Source: JAGLCY01 sp965363725
Lineage (GTDB): Bacteria > Krumholzibacteriota > Krumholzibacteriia > LZORAL124-64-63
Direction: 5' to 3'
Assembly: GCA_965363725.1 (NCBI GenBank)
Contig: CBDTUS010000001.1
Span: forward strand, 1-64,000
Length of the DNA stretch: 64,000 bases
Positions 43,579-51,908 of this stretch are shown one piece after another. The translations under genes were made by a program, and so were the position numbers. The notes beneath the pieces were generated by a model. It saw only the letters and a program-made list of their open reading frames with translations. It did no database searches and was not told the origin of the DNA. Positions within the stretch are counted from its first letter, which is position 1. Each line of letters begins with the position of its first letter.

Positions 43579-44264
43579 TAGGCGCCCTTCCGTTCGATGA
43601 CCGCGGGCAGCGTCCGGGTCAGGACGTAGAAATCCATCTTGAACCCCACCTGGCGGACGTAGTCCCGGTCGAGCTCCATCCATTCGGTGAAATCGAGATG
43701 GCTGCGGCCCGACACCTGCCACAGGCAGGTCAATCCCGGCGGAACCAGCAAACGACAGGCCTGCTCGGGCGTGTAGTCCTGCACCTCCGAGGGGATCTGG
43801 GGACGGGGGCCCACGATGCTCATGTCGCCGACGAATACATTGATCAACTGGGGAAATTCATCGAGGCTGCTGCGGCGCAAAAATCTTCCCACCCCGGTGA
43901 TCCGCGGGTCATCCTTGATTTTGAAGGCGGCCCCGGTGGCCTCGTTCAGATGCTGCATCTGTTCCTTCTGGTCCTCGGCATCCAGGGCCATGGAACGGAA
44001 TTTGTAACAATGGAACCTGCGGCCCCGGTAGCCCACGCGGAGCTGCTTGAAAAAAATGGGGCCGGGTGTTTCCAGCTTGATCAGCATGACGATGAAAGGC
44101 AGAAGCGGCAGGATCAGCAGCAGCCCGAACAGGGAGCCGGCCAGGTCGAACAACCGCTTGACCACCATGTAGAAAGGAGTCCGTCGTCCCGGACATTCGG
44201 CACGAACGTCCCGGATAAAATCCTCGAACCCGTCTTCACTGCCGTAGAAGTTACCGGTGCTCAT
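43575..44264 (-). CDS. Undecaprenyl-phosphate sugar phosphotransferase family protein
   Basis: Bacterial sugar transferase (WcaJ/WbaP C-terminal type) that primes glycan synthesis by placing a sugar-phosphate on undecaprenyl phosphate. The 229-residue protein has one membrane helix near residues 36-60 (LFDLAGSLFGLLLILPLLPF), then GPIFFKQLRVGYRGRRFHCYKFRSM (quoted GPIFFKQLRVGYRGRR), RVITGVGRFLRRSSLDEFPQ-like core (here GVGRFLRRSSLDEFPQL), VGDMSIVGPRPQIPSEVQ and PGLTCLWQVSGRSHLDFTEW. All are family signatures. Lacks the large N-terminal membrane domain of full WbaP. Start ATG overlaps the upstream GT-C gene (ATGA). Confidence 0.9.
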   Translation of the reverse strand: MSTGNFYGSEDGFEDFIRDVRAECPGRRTPFYMVVKRLFDLAGSLFGLLLILPLLPFIVMLIKLETPGPIFFKQLRVGYRGRRFHCYKFRSMALDAEDQKEQMQHLNEATGAAFKIKDDPRITGVGRFLRRSSLDEFPQLINVFVGDMSIVGPRPQIPSEVQDYTPEQACRLLVPPGLTCLWQVSGRSHLDFTEWMELDRDYVRQVGFKMDFYVLTRTLPAVIERKGAY

Positions 44265-45844
44265 GGCTGGTCGACGTCGCTTTCCTTGCGGGTCCATTCC
44301 ATGACACGGACTCCGGGCCCGGTCATGGCCAATCGCAGATGCCCGCTGCGCGCCAACGCCACGGGCAGGTGGCCATCGGGATCAAGATACCACTCCCGGG
44401 CCAGCACCACCCAGGCGTGATCACGACCTGCCAGCGCGGCGCCCAGGAAGTCCGCCGCTTCTTGGGAACTCTTCAGGACCGGCAGCTCGGAGGTATTCAC
44501 GATGTCCCCGGGCCCCTGGTAGTAGAACTTGAAAACGGAGGTGACCACCGGAACGATCATGACGTCACCGTCAGCATTGACCCCCTCCAGATGAGCAGCC
44601 GCAGCCCTGACATCGGCCTTGGCATACCGCCCGTCCCCATAGTACCCCCCCAGCGACCACAGGGTCAATCCGATCAGCAGCAGAAACGCGGCCAGCCCCC
44701 ATCGTCGAGGCAGGTTCCCGAGCCCCCAGGCGACCAGGATCAGGACCCAGGGAAAAACCATGGAGACATAGCGGGGATTCCAGGGTTTGACGTTTCGCAC
44801 AGCCAGAAAGGTCACCACCAGGACCGGAACAAGGGTCCACACCAGCAATCGGGCCCGTCGCCGGTCGAAATGGAACAAACTTCCGCCAAATCCCGCGGCC
44901 AGCGGCAAAAAACCCATCAGGAGCAGGGGCCAAAAGCCGCGCAGGACGGTCGGCAGATCCGGTTGATGCAGTTCCCGAAGACACGGCCCGAAACTGTAGC
45001 CGTAAAAGAAGGTCTGAATCGTATAGGGCCAGGCTAACGGAGAAAACGTCGTCTCACCGCGCAGGGCCTCGCCGGTGACGCTGCCGGGCACCATCCTGTC
45101 CACGGCCCAGATGCCCGAGGCCTTCAGCAGCCAAGGCGACACCAGCAGCAAGGCGACGCCGAATGCCCCGGCCACCACCATCCAACCACGCCTGCTGCGG
45201 GGAAAATCGAACATCAGGATACTCATCCCCATGGCCGCCCACAGGAACATCCCGCTCAGGTTGCTCCAGGCGGCCCCGGCAGCGGACAAAGCGAACAGCA
45301 AGGCGGAGGAATAGCGATAATCTTTCCCGTTCAGCCGAAGATAGGCCAGCCCCATCAGAACCGAAAAGAGCATCAGGAAGGCATACCCTCGCCCCTCCTG
45401 GCTGTACCAGACATGAAACGGGTTCAGGGCCAACAGCAGAACGGCCAGCCGCGCCACCTTGCCACCGGCCAGACGATTCGCCAGGATTCCGAAAAGGGGA
45501 ATGGTCACGATGCCGGCCACGGCGGCGGGCAGACGCAACATGAGGGCCGATTCACGCAGACCAACCAGCGGCCAGGCCACGGCCGTGTAAAGGGGCCCCT
45601 GGATCGAATCAAGGACCTGCTCGAGGTAACCGACGGGAACCCCGGGCCGGATCATGTGCCAACTCAAAATCTCGTCTACCCAGAGGGACTGGGCGGTCAA
45701 ACCATACAACCGCAGGGCGGCACCCAACACCGTCACCAGCAACAGGTAGGCTGGAGAAATCGGCGCCGACTCGTGGTCCAGGGGTCCCGCCCAACCGGCG
45801 GGCGGCACCAGGGACCCGGAAGTGCTGGTCGGGTTTAACGACAT
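44261..45844 (-). CDS. Integral membrane glycosyltransferase, GT-C fold (ArnT/PMT-like)
   Basis: A 527-residue multi-spanning protein with roughly eleven hydrophobic segments over residues 32-400 and a C-terminal soluble domain. The first extracytoplasmic loop has LWVDEILSW, the D-E pair typical of the GT39/GT83 (ArnT-like) glycosyltransferases that use lipid-linked sugars. NPFHVWYSQEGRGYAFLMLF matches the family's second signature. It would act on the periplasmic side, transferring a sugar from undecaprenyl phosphate to an envelope acceptor; sugar and acceptor are unknown. Followed by the sugar-phosphate transferase (ATGA overlap), preceded by the DUF3108 gene. Weak ribosome-binding site. 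Confidence 0.82.
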   Translation of the reverse strand: MSLNPTSTSGSLVPPAGWAGPLDHESAPISPAYLLLVTVLGAALRLYGLTAQSLWVDEILSWHMIRPGVPVGYLEQVLDSIQGPLYTAVAWPLVGLRESALMLRLPAAVAGIVTIPLFGILANRLAGGKVARLAVLLLALNPFHVWYSQEGRGYAFLMLFSVLMGLAYLRLNGKDYRYSSALLFALSAAGAAWSNLSGMFLWAAMGMSILMFDFPRSRRGWMVVAGAFGVALLLVSPWLLKASGIWAVDRMVPGSVTGEALRGETTFSPLAWPYTIQTFFYGYSFGPCLRELHQPDLPTVLRGFWPLLLMGFLPLAAGFGGSLFHFDRRRARLLVWTLVPVLVVTFLAVRNVKPWNPRYVSMVFPWVLILVAWGLGNLPRRWGLAAFLLLIGLTLWSLGGYYGDGRYAKADVRAAAAHLEGVNADGDVMIVPVVTSVFKFYYQGPGDIVNTSELPVLKSSQEAADFLGAALAGRDHAWVVLAREWYLDPDGHLPVALARSGHLRLAMTGPGVRVMEWTRKESDVDQP

Positions 45845-45857
45845 GTGTTTTGGCGCA

Positions 45858-46694
45858 TCACTCGGATGAATCCCCCTTGGCCCGGATCGGAACGCCTGGA
45901 TGATATTCCTTCAATTCCACATCGATGGACCCTACCGGAATCTTGGTCTTTATCAGGATCGGGATCCGATAGGCATCGTCGGTGATGTACAAGGTCATCT
46001 TGCCTTCGTGCTTGAAGAGGCCTTCGCCCACCAGGACAGGTTCCACCACGAAACAGTCCCAAGTGCCGGCCTCCACCTTGACCCTTTCCCGACCGTGGAT
46101 AAAAACCTGCAGGTCATAGGTGCGACGGGAGCTGTGGGCGGGAAGATCATAGACGTCCCCCACCTTGAGGTCCAGGTTTCGGACGTAGAAAAACGCCGAG
46201 AGCACGTCCTGTACCCCGGTGGTGATGGGGTAGGTTTCCCCGTTGCCGTAGCGCGCTTCCTCAGCCAGATGGTCGAAGTCCACCTCAACGGTCTTCCGGT
46301 AGTCCCCTTCCCGCAGACGCTTGTAGAAGTAGCGGCTATAAAGGGTCTCGACATCGATGTAACTGATGATCCTGTCCCGCACCTTGTAGATCGAGGAGAA
46401 GAAGCGATTGCTGTTGGCCTTGCTCTGGATGTGATAGCAGGTGTGGCCCTTGTATTCGGTCAGCCCGACCACCTCCAGAATTCCTTCGCCCGCATTGATG
46501 GGCCCGTACCCGATGTTGAACACCATGCGTTCCCCGGGGCCATATACCGAAGGGGCGGGATCGTAGCCGGGGTCGTCCGCCGCAGGTGACTTGCCTGGGG
46601 TCACCATGAGCAGGAGACCCAGACACATCCCAAGGCCAAACGAAACCGGGATAAATCCGGGGCGCCTTATCTGCAAATCAAACAGAATATTCAC
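45858..46694 (-). CDS. DUF3108 domain exported protein
   Basis: A 278-residue protein starting at GTG (overlapping the GT9 stop) with an N-terminal membrane/signal segment (FIPVSFGLGMCLGLLLMV). The mature part contains the DUF3108 pattern: GERMVFNIGYGPINAGEGIL, TYKGHTCYHIQSKANSNRFF-like strand (here EYKGHTCYHIQSKANSN), VYKVRDRIISYID, tracts YFYKRLREGDYRKTVEVDFD, and SAFFYVRNLDLKVGDVYDLP, ending with MTLYITDDAYRIPILIKTKI. DUF3108 proteins are periplasmic beta-rich proteins of unknown function, widespread in Gram-negatives. Its place inside the LPS glycosyltransferase cluster suggests an envelope role; no enzymatic residue is recognised. Confidence 0.82.
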   Translation of the reverse strand: MNILFDLQIRRPGFIPVSFGLGMCLGLLLMVTPGKSPAADDPGYDPAPSVYGPGERMVFNIGYGPINAGEGILEVVGLTEYKGHTCYHIQSKANSNRFFSSIYKVRDRIISYIDVETLYSRYFYKRLREGDYRKTVEVDFDHLAEEARYGNGETYPITTGVQDVLSAFFYVRNLDLKVGDVYDLPAHSSRRTYDLQVFIHGRERVKVEAGTWDCFVVEPVLVGEGLFKHEGKMTLYITDDAYRIPILIKTKIPVGSIDVELKEYHPGVPIRAKGDSSE

Positions 46695-47767
46695 GACAAG
46701 CCCTTTCCGTCAGGGTGACGGCCCAGAACACGGTCCACGGCCTTCAAAACCAGACCGGGCGACAGTTCATTCATGCAGGGATGACCCTCCAGGGGACATT
46801 CCACCAGATCGCAGGGAGAACAGGTGATACCGGTTCTCACTGATACATGATCCGGGGTGGCGGGGTTCCATCCCACCGGGTCGGTGGCGCCGAACAGAGT
46901 GACCGTCGGCACCCCCAGACTGGCCGCCAAATGGCGGGGACCGCAGTCCGTGCCCACAAAAATATCAGCTTCCTCCATGAGTTGCGCCAATTCCCGGAGG
47001 GTGGTCGGCGGAGCAAAGGCGTCGGCAGGAAGTAGGACGCGGAGTTCGGCTTCCAACGCCCCGTCCTGTGGCCCGGTCACCAGGACCGGGTTGCGGCCGT
47101 CCTTCCGCAGGGCGGTAAACAGCTCCGCTGCGTGGGTGGCTGGCCAGCCCTTGGCACTCCAGGTGGCGCTCATCATCATCACCACCGATTTACCGGGACT
47201 CCCCGTCCAGACGGGAAACCATTGGCGAAATGCCGCACTGAATTCTTCATCGGCAGCAGGAGTTCCTCCAACGGCGGCAAATCCGTCCCGCCAGGGAACT
47301 GGAGCGACGCCCAGGGCCCGCAGGGGATCCAGGAAAGCTTCCCCGGCAAACCCTCGCAGGTTCCTCTGCCCGGACTTGTTGCGGGGAACTTTGACGTTGT
47401 AGGCCCACCGTCGGCGGGGCAGGTCATAACCGACGCGCACCGAGGCGCCGGTCAACATCGTCCAGGTGGCGGTCCGCGGACTGCCGAGCCAGTCGATGAC
47501 CAGATCGTAGTGCTCCCGGCGCAGGAGGCCCAGCCACGATTGCCCCGCAGGGGGCGGCCAGGAAAGAACCCTCAGACGGCCGAAGTCGGCGGCCAAACCC
47601 GTCAGGTCAGTTATCAGGGGCGCAAAAGGGCGGTCAATGACCAGGTCGATGTCCGCCTCCGGCCAGGCACGTGCCACCTCCAGGACCGCCCGCATGGTCA
47701 CCAGAGCGTCTCCCAGCGCCTTTCGTCTGATCAAAAGGATTCTGCGGAAGGAACGGGTCGACATCAT
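46691..47767 (-). CDS. Glycosyltransferase family 9 (heptosyltransferase) protein
   Basis: ADP-heptose:LPS heptosyltransferase-type enzyme, GT-B fold. The 358-residue protein has the N-terminal ILLIRRKALGDALVTMRAVLE (family IL.i....GD.l...p.l), WLGSPRTATWTMLTGASVRVGY, VVMMMSATWSAKGWP (the W-x-x-K-x-W element) and the C-terminal FVGTDCGPRHLAASLGVPTVTLFGATDP motif (quoted GTDCGPRHLAASLGVPTVT), which binds the nucleotide sugar. C-terminal CSPCDLVECPLEGHPCMN is a cysteine cluster often seen in this family. ATG overlaps the upstream GT9 gene (ATGA). Which core heptose or other sugar it adds is not determinable. Confidence 0.87.
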   Translation of the reverse strand: MMSTRSFRRILLIRRKALGDALVTMRAVLEVARAWPEADIDLVIDRPFAPLITDLTGLAADFGRLRVLSWPPPAGQSWLGLLRREHYDLVIDWLGSPRTATWTMLTGASVRVGYDLPRRRWAYNVKVPRNKSGQRNLRGFAGEAFLDPLRALGVAPVPWRDGFAAVGGTPAADEEFSAAFRQWFPVWTGSPGKSVVMMMSATWSAKGWPATHAAELFTALRKDGRNPVLVTGPQDGALEAELRVLLPADAFAPPTTLRELAQLMEEADIFVGTDCGPRHLAASLGVPTVTLFGATDPVGWNPATPDHVSVRTGITCSPCDLVECPLEGHPCMNELSPGLVLKAVDRVLGRHPDGKGLS

Positions 47768-48963
47768 GATCGTCCCCTTCCGGCAGGATCAACTGAGCCG
47801 AGCAACCCAGACAAGGTCCTCAAGACATCTGCGGGTTCGAGTTCCGGCAGACAAATGAATTGGGGACAGACATGCAGATCACAAGGATGGCAATGAGGAG
47901 CCCTGGCCAGGACCCGGAAAGGTCCTCCCCCTTGGTAGGGAAACCAGATGCCCGGATCGGTCGGGCCGAAGAGAGCCACCGTGGGAACGCGATACCCCAC
48001 CGCGGCATGCATGATGCCTCCGTCCACGGTGATCAGGGCCCGGGCGCCGGCAGTCAGGGCCAGGGCCTTGTCCAGGGGCAGGACAGGCAGGAGGCCGCCT
48101 CGTCCCGGCGGGATCAGCCCGGACAAACCGCTCCAGTGATCATCCCTGCCGGGGGCGACCAGGACCACCAGCGGAAGATCGCTCTGTTCCACCAGCAGGG
48201 CCGTCAGCGCAGCCCACTGTTCGAGAGGCCATTCCTTGCTCGGCCAGGTGGCGCAGGGAGCCAGCAGGATATAGGGATTGTCCGCGTGGAGACCCAGTCC
48301 CGCCAGCGGGTCCAATACACCCTGAGAAGAGGGGTCTGCCTGCGGGTCGACGGCCGGCCGGTCCAGCCACGGCATCAGTTCACCACTGGTATATGTTTCC
48401 TGAAGCCAGGTCGGAAAATCCAAACCTGTTTCCACCTGGGTCAGCGGCGCCAGACGGCAGAGGTGTTCCCCCAGTCCGCCTGGAGCCAGAAGATCGAATC
48501 CCGGATGACGGGCTTCCACGTCGGACCGCAAAACCCGGTCGGTGTACAAACGTCCGCGCCACCTGGTGGTGCCGCCAATCCGCCGCGGTATGCCGGCCAG
48601 CTTCAACAACCAGGCGCTGCGGGGATTGAAAAACAGATCGACCGCCAGGTCATAGGAGGTGCGTCTCAGATCCACGATGGTGCCCAAGGTTCCCCGGGCT
48701 CCGCCAAAGCCGCCGCCCTGGGTGGCCCGCGCTTTGGCGTCATCGCCGTGGCGGCCGGCCCCCAAACGGTGGAGATGGTCCAACCCCTGGCGGCCCTGCA
48801 ATACGTCGGCGTAGTCATCCTCGCACAGGTACCCTACCACCAGGTCGGGAGCACCTCGTTTGAGAACGTCTATCAGCACCGTGGACATCACGATGTCTCC
48901 CAGGTAGCGGAGCCGGGTCAGAAGGACCGACCCGATGGGTTGACTGCCCAATGCCCAGCTCAA
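47764..48963 (-). CDS. Glycosyltransferase family 9 (heptosyltransferase) protein
   Basis: Second GT9 enzyme, 399 residues. N-terminal SVLLTRLRYLGDIVMSTVLID carries the family GD; DLAVDLFFNPRSAWLLKLAGIPRRIGG (quoted DLAVDLFFNPRSAWLLKLAG) is the donor-domain core, ILLAPCATWPSKEWPLEQW the acceptor/substrate-site W-x-x-K-x-W element, and TVDGGIMHAAVGYRVPTVALFG the nucleotide-sugar motif. C-terminal CHPCDLHVCPQFICLP is a cysteine cluster. TTG start, with GGGGGAG upstream; it overlaps the gmhB stop. Likely builds the LPS inner core; acceptor unknown. Confidence 0.86.
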   Translation of the reverse strand: MSWALGSQPIGSVLLTRLRYLGDIVMSTVLIDVLKRGAPDLVVGYLCEDDYADVLQGRQGLDHLHRLGAGRHGDDAKARATQGGGFGGARGTLGTIVDLRRTSYDLAVDLFFNPRSAWLLKLAGIPRRIGGTTRWRGRLYTDRVLRSDVEARHPGFDLLAPGGLGEHLCRLAPLTQVETGLDFPTWLQETYTSGELMPWLDRPAVDPQADPSSQGVLDPLAGLGLHADNPYILLAPCATWPSKEWPLEQWAALTALLVEQSDLPLVVLVAPGRDDHWSGLSGLIPPGRGGLLPVLPLDKALALTAGARALITVDGGIMHAAVGYRVPTVALFGPTDPGIWFPYQGGGPFRVLARAPHCHPCDLHVCPQFICLPELEPADVLRTLSGLLGSVDPAGRGRS

Positions 48964-49571
48964 CTTGTCTCCCCCGACCGGTCGGCGTTTTGGATGAGGG
49001 CATAAGCGGACCCCAGGTCATCGGCCACCTGAACACGGGGGTCACCATCCCATCGGCGGCGGACTTCCTCCACCTGGTTCGGGCCGTGCCCCGTCAACAC
49101 CAGCACCGCCCCCATACCGTGGTCCCGGCCCAACGCCACATCGCTGGCCTTGTCTCCCACGACCCAGCTTCGACCGGGGTCGAAGGTAAGAGACTGCGCG
49201 ACCTCTTCCAGCAAACCCGGTCCGGGTTTCCGGCATCGGCAATCCTCCTGCGGCGCGTGCGGGCAATAATAGAAGCCGTCAAAACGCGCTCCCTCGGCGG
49301 CCAGTAACTCATCAAGGCGGGTCATCACCCGAGCCAGGTCCTTCTCGGAAAAAAACCCCCGGCCCAGGCCGGACTGGTTCGACACCCCGACCAGCAGATA
49401 GCCGTCGCAGGCGGCGGCTTTCATGGCCTCGGCCGCCCCGGGCACCAGGGCCACCAGGTCCGGATCGCTCAGGTAGTCCTGATTCGCAATGACAACCCCG
49501 TCACGGTCCAGGAAAAGAACCGGCACGGCGCGGCCGCTGTCTTCAGGCAGGCAGGGTTTCCAGACAGCCAT
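48960..49571 (-). CDS. gmhB: D-glycero-beta-D-manno-heptose 1,7-bisphosphate 7-phosphatase GmhB
   Basis: HAD-superfamily phosphatase in the ADP-heptose pathway. The 203-residue protein has the nucleophile motif LFLDRDGVV (Asp22 and Asp24), SNQSGLGRGFF with the serine/threonine-type motif II, the zinc-binding element CPHAPQEDCRCRKP characteristic of GmhB, and motif III/IV GDKASDVALGR. All catalytic and zinc positions are present. It lies between waaF and another GT9 gene, so heptose supply and transfer are encoded together. Histidinol-phosphatase activity of HisB-N is less likely given this context. gmhA, hldE and gmhD are not in the window. Confidence 0.9.
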   Translation of the reverse strand: MAVWKPCLPEDSGRAVPVLFLDRDGVVIANQDYLSDPDLVALVPGAAEAMKAAACDGYLLVGVSNQSGLGRGFFSEKDLARVMTRLDELLAAEGARFDGFYYCPHAPQEDCRCRKPGPGLLEEVAQSLTFDPGRSWVVGDKASDVALGRDHGMGAVLVLTGHGPNQVEEVRRRWDGDPRVQVADDLGSAYALIQNADRSGETS

Positions 49572-50686
49572 CAGAGGCCCTCCCGTCCGGCAGGAATCTC
49601 ACCGTCGAGGAGTTGCACCGCCGACAGTACCGAATCCGCGGACACGGTTTCCAGACAGAACCGAGGCTGGTTGCAGGTCTTGAGATAACAGGGTCGGCAG
49701 TCGAAACCCGAGGCGGTGAGAGCACGCGTGCGTGGTCCCAGAGGCGAGGTCCAATCCGGGTTCGAGGAACCGAAGATCCCCACCGTCGGCAAACCGAGGG
49801 CCCCGGCCACATGCATCAGCCCGCTGTCGTTGCCGACAAAAGCGGCCGCCGATTTGAGAACACCAACAGCCTCCTTCAAATTGGTGGACCCGGTCAGGTC
49901 CACCACCTCCGCACCGCTGGAGAAATCCTCACCCCAGGTCGCCGGCACATGATCCCGCAGTTGGGCGGTGAAGGACCTGGCGGCAGCGTCCCCCAGCAGG
50001 GCCACCCGAACCTTGCTCCTTTCCAGAGCCAGTCTGATGAACTCTCCCAGCCTGTCGGCGGGCCAGGTTTTGGCTTCCCCGTAGGTGGTCCCCGGCGCTA
50101 CCGCCCAGACCGGCCGGCCGGATCCCAGGTCGGCAGGGGGCACCTCATCACACCCGGGCAGCAGGACGGGCGTATCTCCAACCACCGGTTCCTCGATCCC
50201 CAGCGAGGCCAGCCAGGCCTTGCCCAGCTGGATCATTTCCAGGGAATAATGCTGGTCACCCCGCGGTGAAACTGGCAGTCCCCGGGAAAGGAACATGGAA
50301 CGGCCGTCGGTGCGATAACCTACCCTTACGGGAATACGTGCCAGCCAAGAAGCCAGTCCCGCCCGGAAGGAAGGAGGGCATAGAATGATGGCGTCATAGG
50401 CACCTGCCTTCAACCTGCCCGCCAGGCGGACGGGGCCGGCCGGACCCCGATTAAGCCGTTTCCGATCCAGGACAACCAGTTCATCGAGGCGGGGATCGTC
50501 CCGGAACAGATCGGCCCACTCGGGCCGGATTCCCAGATGGACCACAAGATTTTCGCCCGTTGCACGATCCACGGCGTTTCGGGAGGCGTCCAGCAGCGAC
50601 AGCAGGGGGGAATGCATGACCACATCGCCCAGCCAGTTGGGCGCCAATACCAGGAGTCGAACAGAAGACGGGCCAGGATTACGCAT
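49571..50686 (-). CDS. waaF: Lipopolysaccharide heptosyltransferase II (WaaF-like)
   Basis: GT9 enzyme, about 371 residues. VRLLVLAPNWLGDVVMHSPLLSLL (WaaF proteins begin with a similar P-W-x-G-D-x-V-M), YDAIILCPPSFRAGL and especially VAPGTTYGEAKTWPADRLGEF, the WaaF-type PGA.YG.AK.WP element, support heptosyltransferase II. The nucleotide-sugar motif is FVGNDSGLMHVAGALGLPTVG. C-terminal CRPCYLKTCNQPRFC is a cysteine cluster. Start uncertain: ATG at MRNPGPSSVRLL is used; an ATG five codons upstream or a GTG at 50704 are possible, all overlapping the previous gene. Adjacent to gmhB. Confidence 0.8.
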   Translation of the reverse strand: MRNPGPSSVRLLVLAPNWLGDVVMHSPLLSLLDASRNAVDRATGENLVVHLGIRPEWADLFRDDPRLDELVVLDRKRLNRGPAGPVRLAGRLKAGAYDAIILCPPSFRAGLASWLARIPVRVGYRTDGRSMFLSRGLPVSPRGDQHYSLEMIQLGKAWLASLGIEEPVVGDTPVLLPGCDEVPPADLGSGRPVWAVAPGTTYGEAKTWPADRLGEFIRLALERSKVRVALLGDAAARSFTAQLRDHVPATWGEDFSSGAEVVDLTGSTNLKEAVGVLKSAAAFVGNDSGLMHVAGALGLPTVGIFGSSNPDWTSPLGPRTRALTASGFDCRPCYLKTCNQPRFCLETVSADSVLSAVQLLDGEIPAGREGL

Positions 50687-51851
50687 CGTGATCGGGAGCA
50701 TCACCGGGCAGGGGATGGGTGCCGCCCACGGCCCTGCCGTCGGAACCGGGAAGCGGGGTAGTGATCACCGTCGAGGCGGTGCTGGTGCGGCCTTGGGTCA
50801 CGGTTTCCACGGCCTCCATGAGGGTTTCGATATCTACCTTTTCCCCTTTGGTCACGCGGATGACCTGGGCGCGAGGCCGGCCGCGAGGCACCCACTGGGG
50901 ACCGTCATCCTTGGAGAAAAGCCCGATGGCAGGCACGCCTTGGGCGACCGCGAAATGGAAAAAATCGGTATTGCCGGACACGAACAGATCGCACTGGGCC
51001 AGCAGCAGGGCCATCTCCAGGATGGTGTCCCGTTGAAGGCCGACCGGGATCTCGGAAAGGCTGGCCTCGAATTTTCGCAGCCGGTCATCGCCATCGGGAT
51101 TCCCCAGCGGCAGGACCTTGCAAACCAGCTGGCTGGACAACTGGCGGATCAGGAACTGGATGTTTTTCAGGGCGAAAGCGTGCCCGGTCTTGCCGAGTCC
51201 GGGATCGACGCCGATCAGCATCTGGTCTGGATTGGGCTTGTGGAAGTGAACCTGTTGGGCCATCTGCCGCAGTTTGTCCAGGGGCAGCGGCCAGCGGGAC
51301 TGGAGTTCCCCCGGATCGAAGTTGAGAAACGGCGCGGCCGCTTTCATGCGGTCACCCAGATAGCCGTCGTCATCGATCCCGGGTCGCAGTTCGAAGTTCA
51401 CCCCGGGCCAGGCGTCCTTGTGGGACGGGCCGAATCGCAGGGACGCACCGCTGGCCAGGGCGGCGAGTTCCAGCCGCGGCTGGGGAGAAAACGACATGAT
51501 CACCGCCATGTCATATTGGCCTGCGCCCAGTTTCCGCAACAAGGTGCTGAAGGCGGGCCGCCAGGGATTGAGCTGCCCCTCCTTGTACATGATGCATTGC
51601 CGCGCCAGGCCGCTGGGAATCACCAGGGGAGCATGCTTTTCCGGAACCAGAAAATCCATCTTGGAACCGGGAAACCGGTGGCGGATGGCGGCCAGCAGGG
51701 GCACGTGAAACAGAAAATCACTCAGGTCACCGCAATCGATGCAAAGGATCCTTGAGGTATCGGTCAAGGCTCCCGGCAGGATAAACGAAGCCGCCTTCCC
51801 CTTGTTGAAGAAGGGGCGCATCAGGGTACTGATGATCTTGTGCTCCGCCAA
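50679..51851 (-). CDS. Divergent glycosyltransferase family 9 protein with a disordered C-terminal tail
   Basis: A 390-residue GT9-like protein less typical than its neighbours. N-terminal ILCIDCGDLSDFLFHVPLLAAI keeps the family GD and hydrophobic pattern, MAVIMSFSPQPRLELAALASGA the middle strand, and FVSGNTDFFHFAVAQGVPAIGLF the nucleotide-sugar loop, with T-D in place of the usual S-G. The last 60 or so residues (from about 320) are low-complexity Gly/Thr/Pro/His-rich, unlike other GT9 enzymes. TTG start with AAAGG upstream. First gene of the core cluster after lon. May be a true transferase of altered specificity or a non-catalytic partner. Confidence 0.72.
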   Translation of the reverse strand: MAEHKIISTLMRPFFNKGKAASFILPGALTDTSRILCIDCGDLSDFLFHVPLLAAIRHRFPGSKMDFLVPEKHAPLVIPSGLARQCIMYKEGQLNPWRPAFSTLLRKLGAGQYDMAVIMSFSPQPRLELAALASGASLRFGPSHKDAWPGVNFELRPGIDDDGYLGDRMKAAAPFLNFDPGELQSRWPLPLDKLRQMAQQVHFHKPNPDQMLIGVDPGLGKTGHAFALKNIQFLIRQLSSQLVCKVLPLGNPDGDDRLRKFEASLSEIPVGLQRDTILEMALLLAQCDLFVSGNTDFFHFAVAQGVPAIGLFSKDDGPQWVPRGRPRAQVIRVTKGEKVDIETLMEAVETVTQGRTSTASTVITTPLPGSDGRAVGGTHPLPGDAPDHDA

Positions 51852-51908
51852 AAAACGCCTTTCAAGCCGTGTTCGGATCCGGACCGAATAATTCCCGCAC
51901 CCCGGCGG

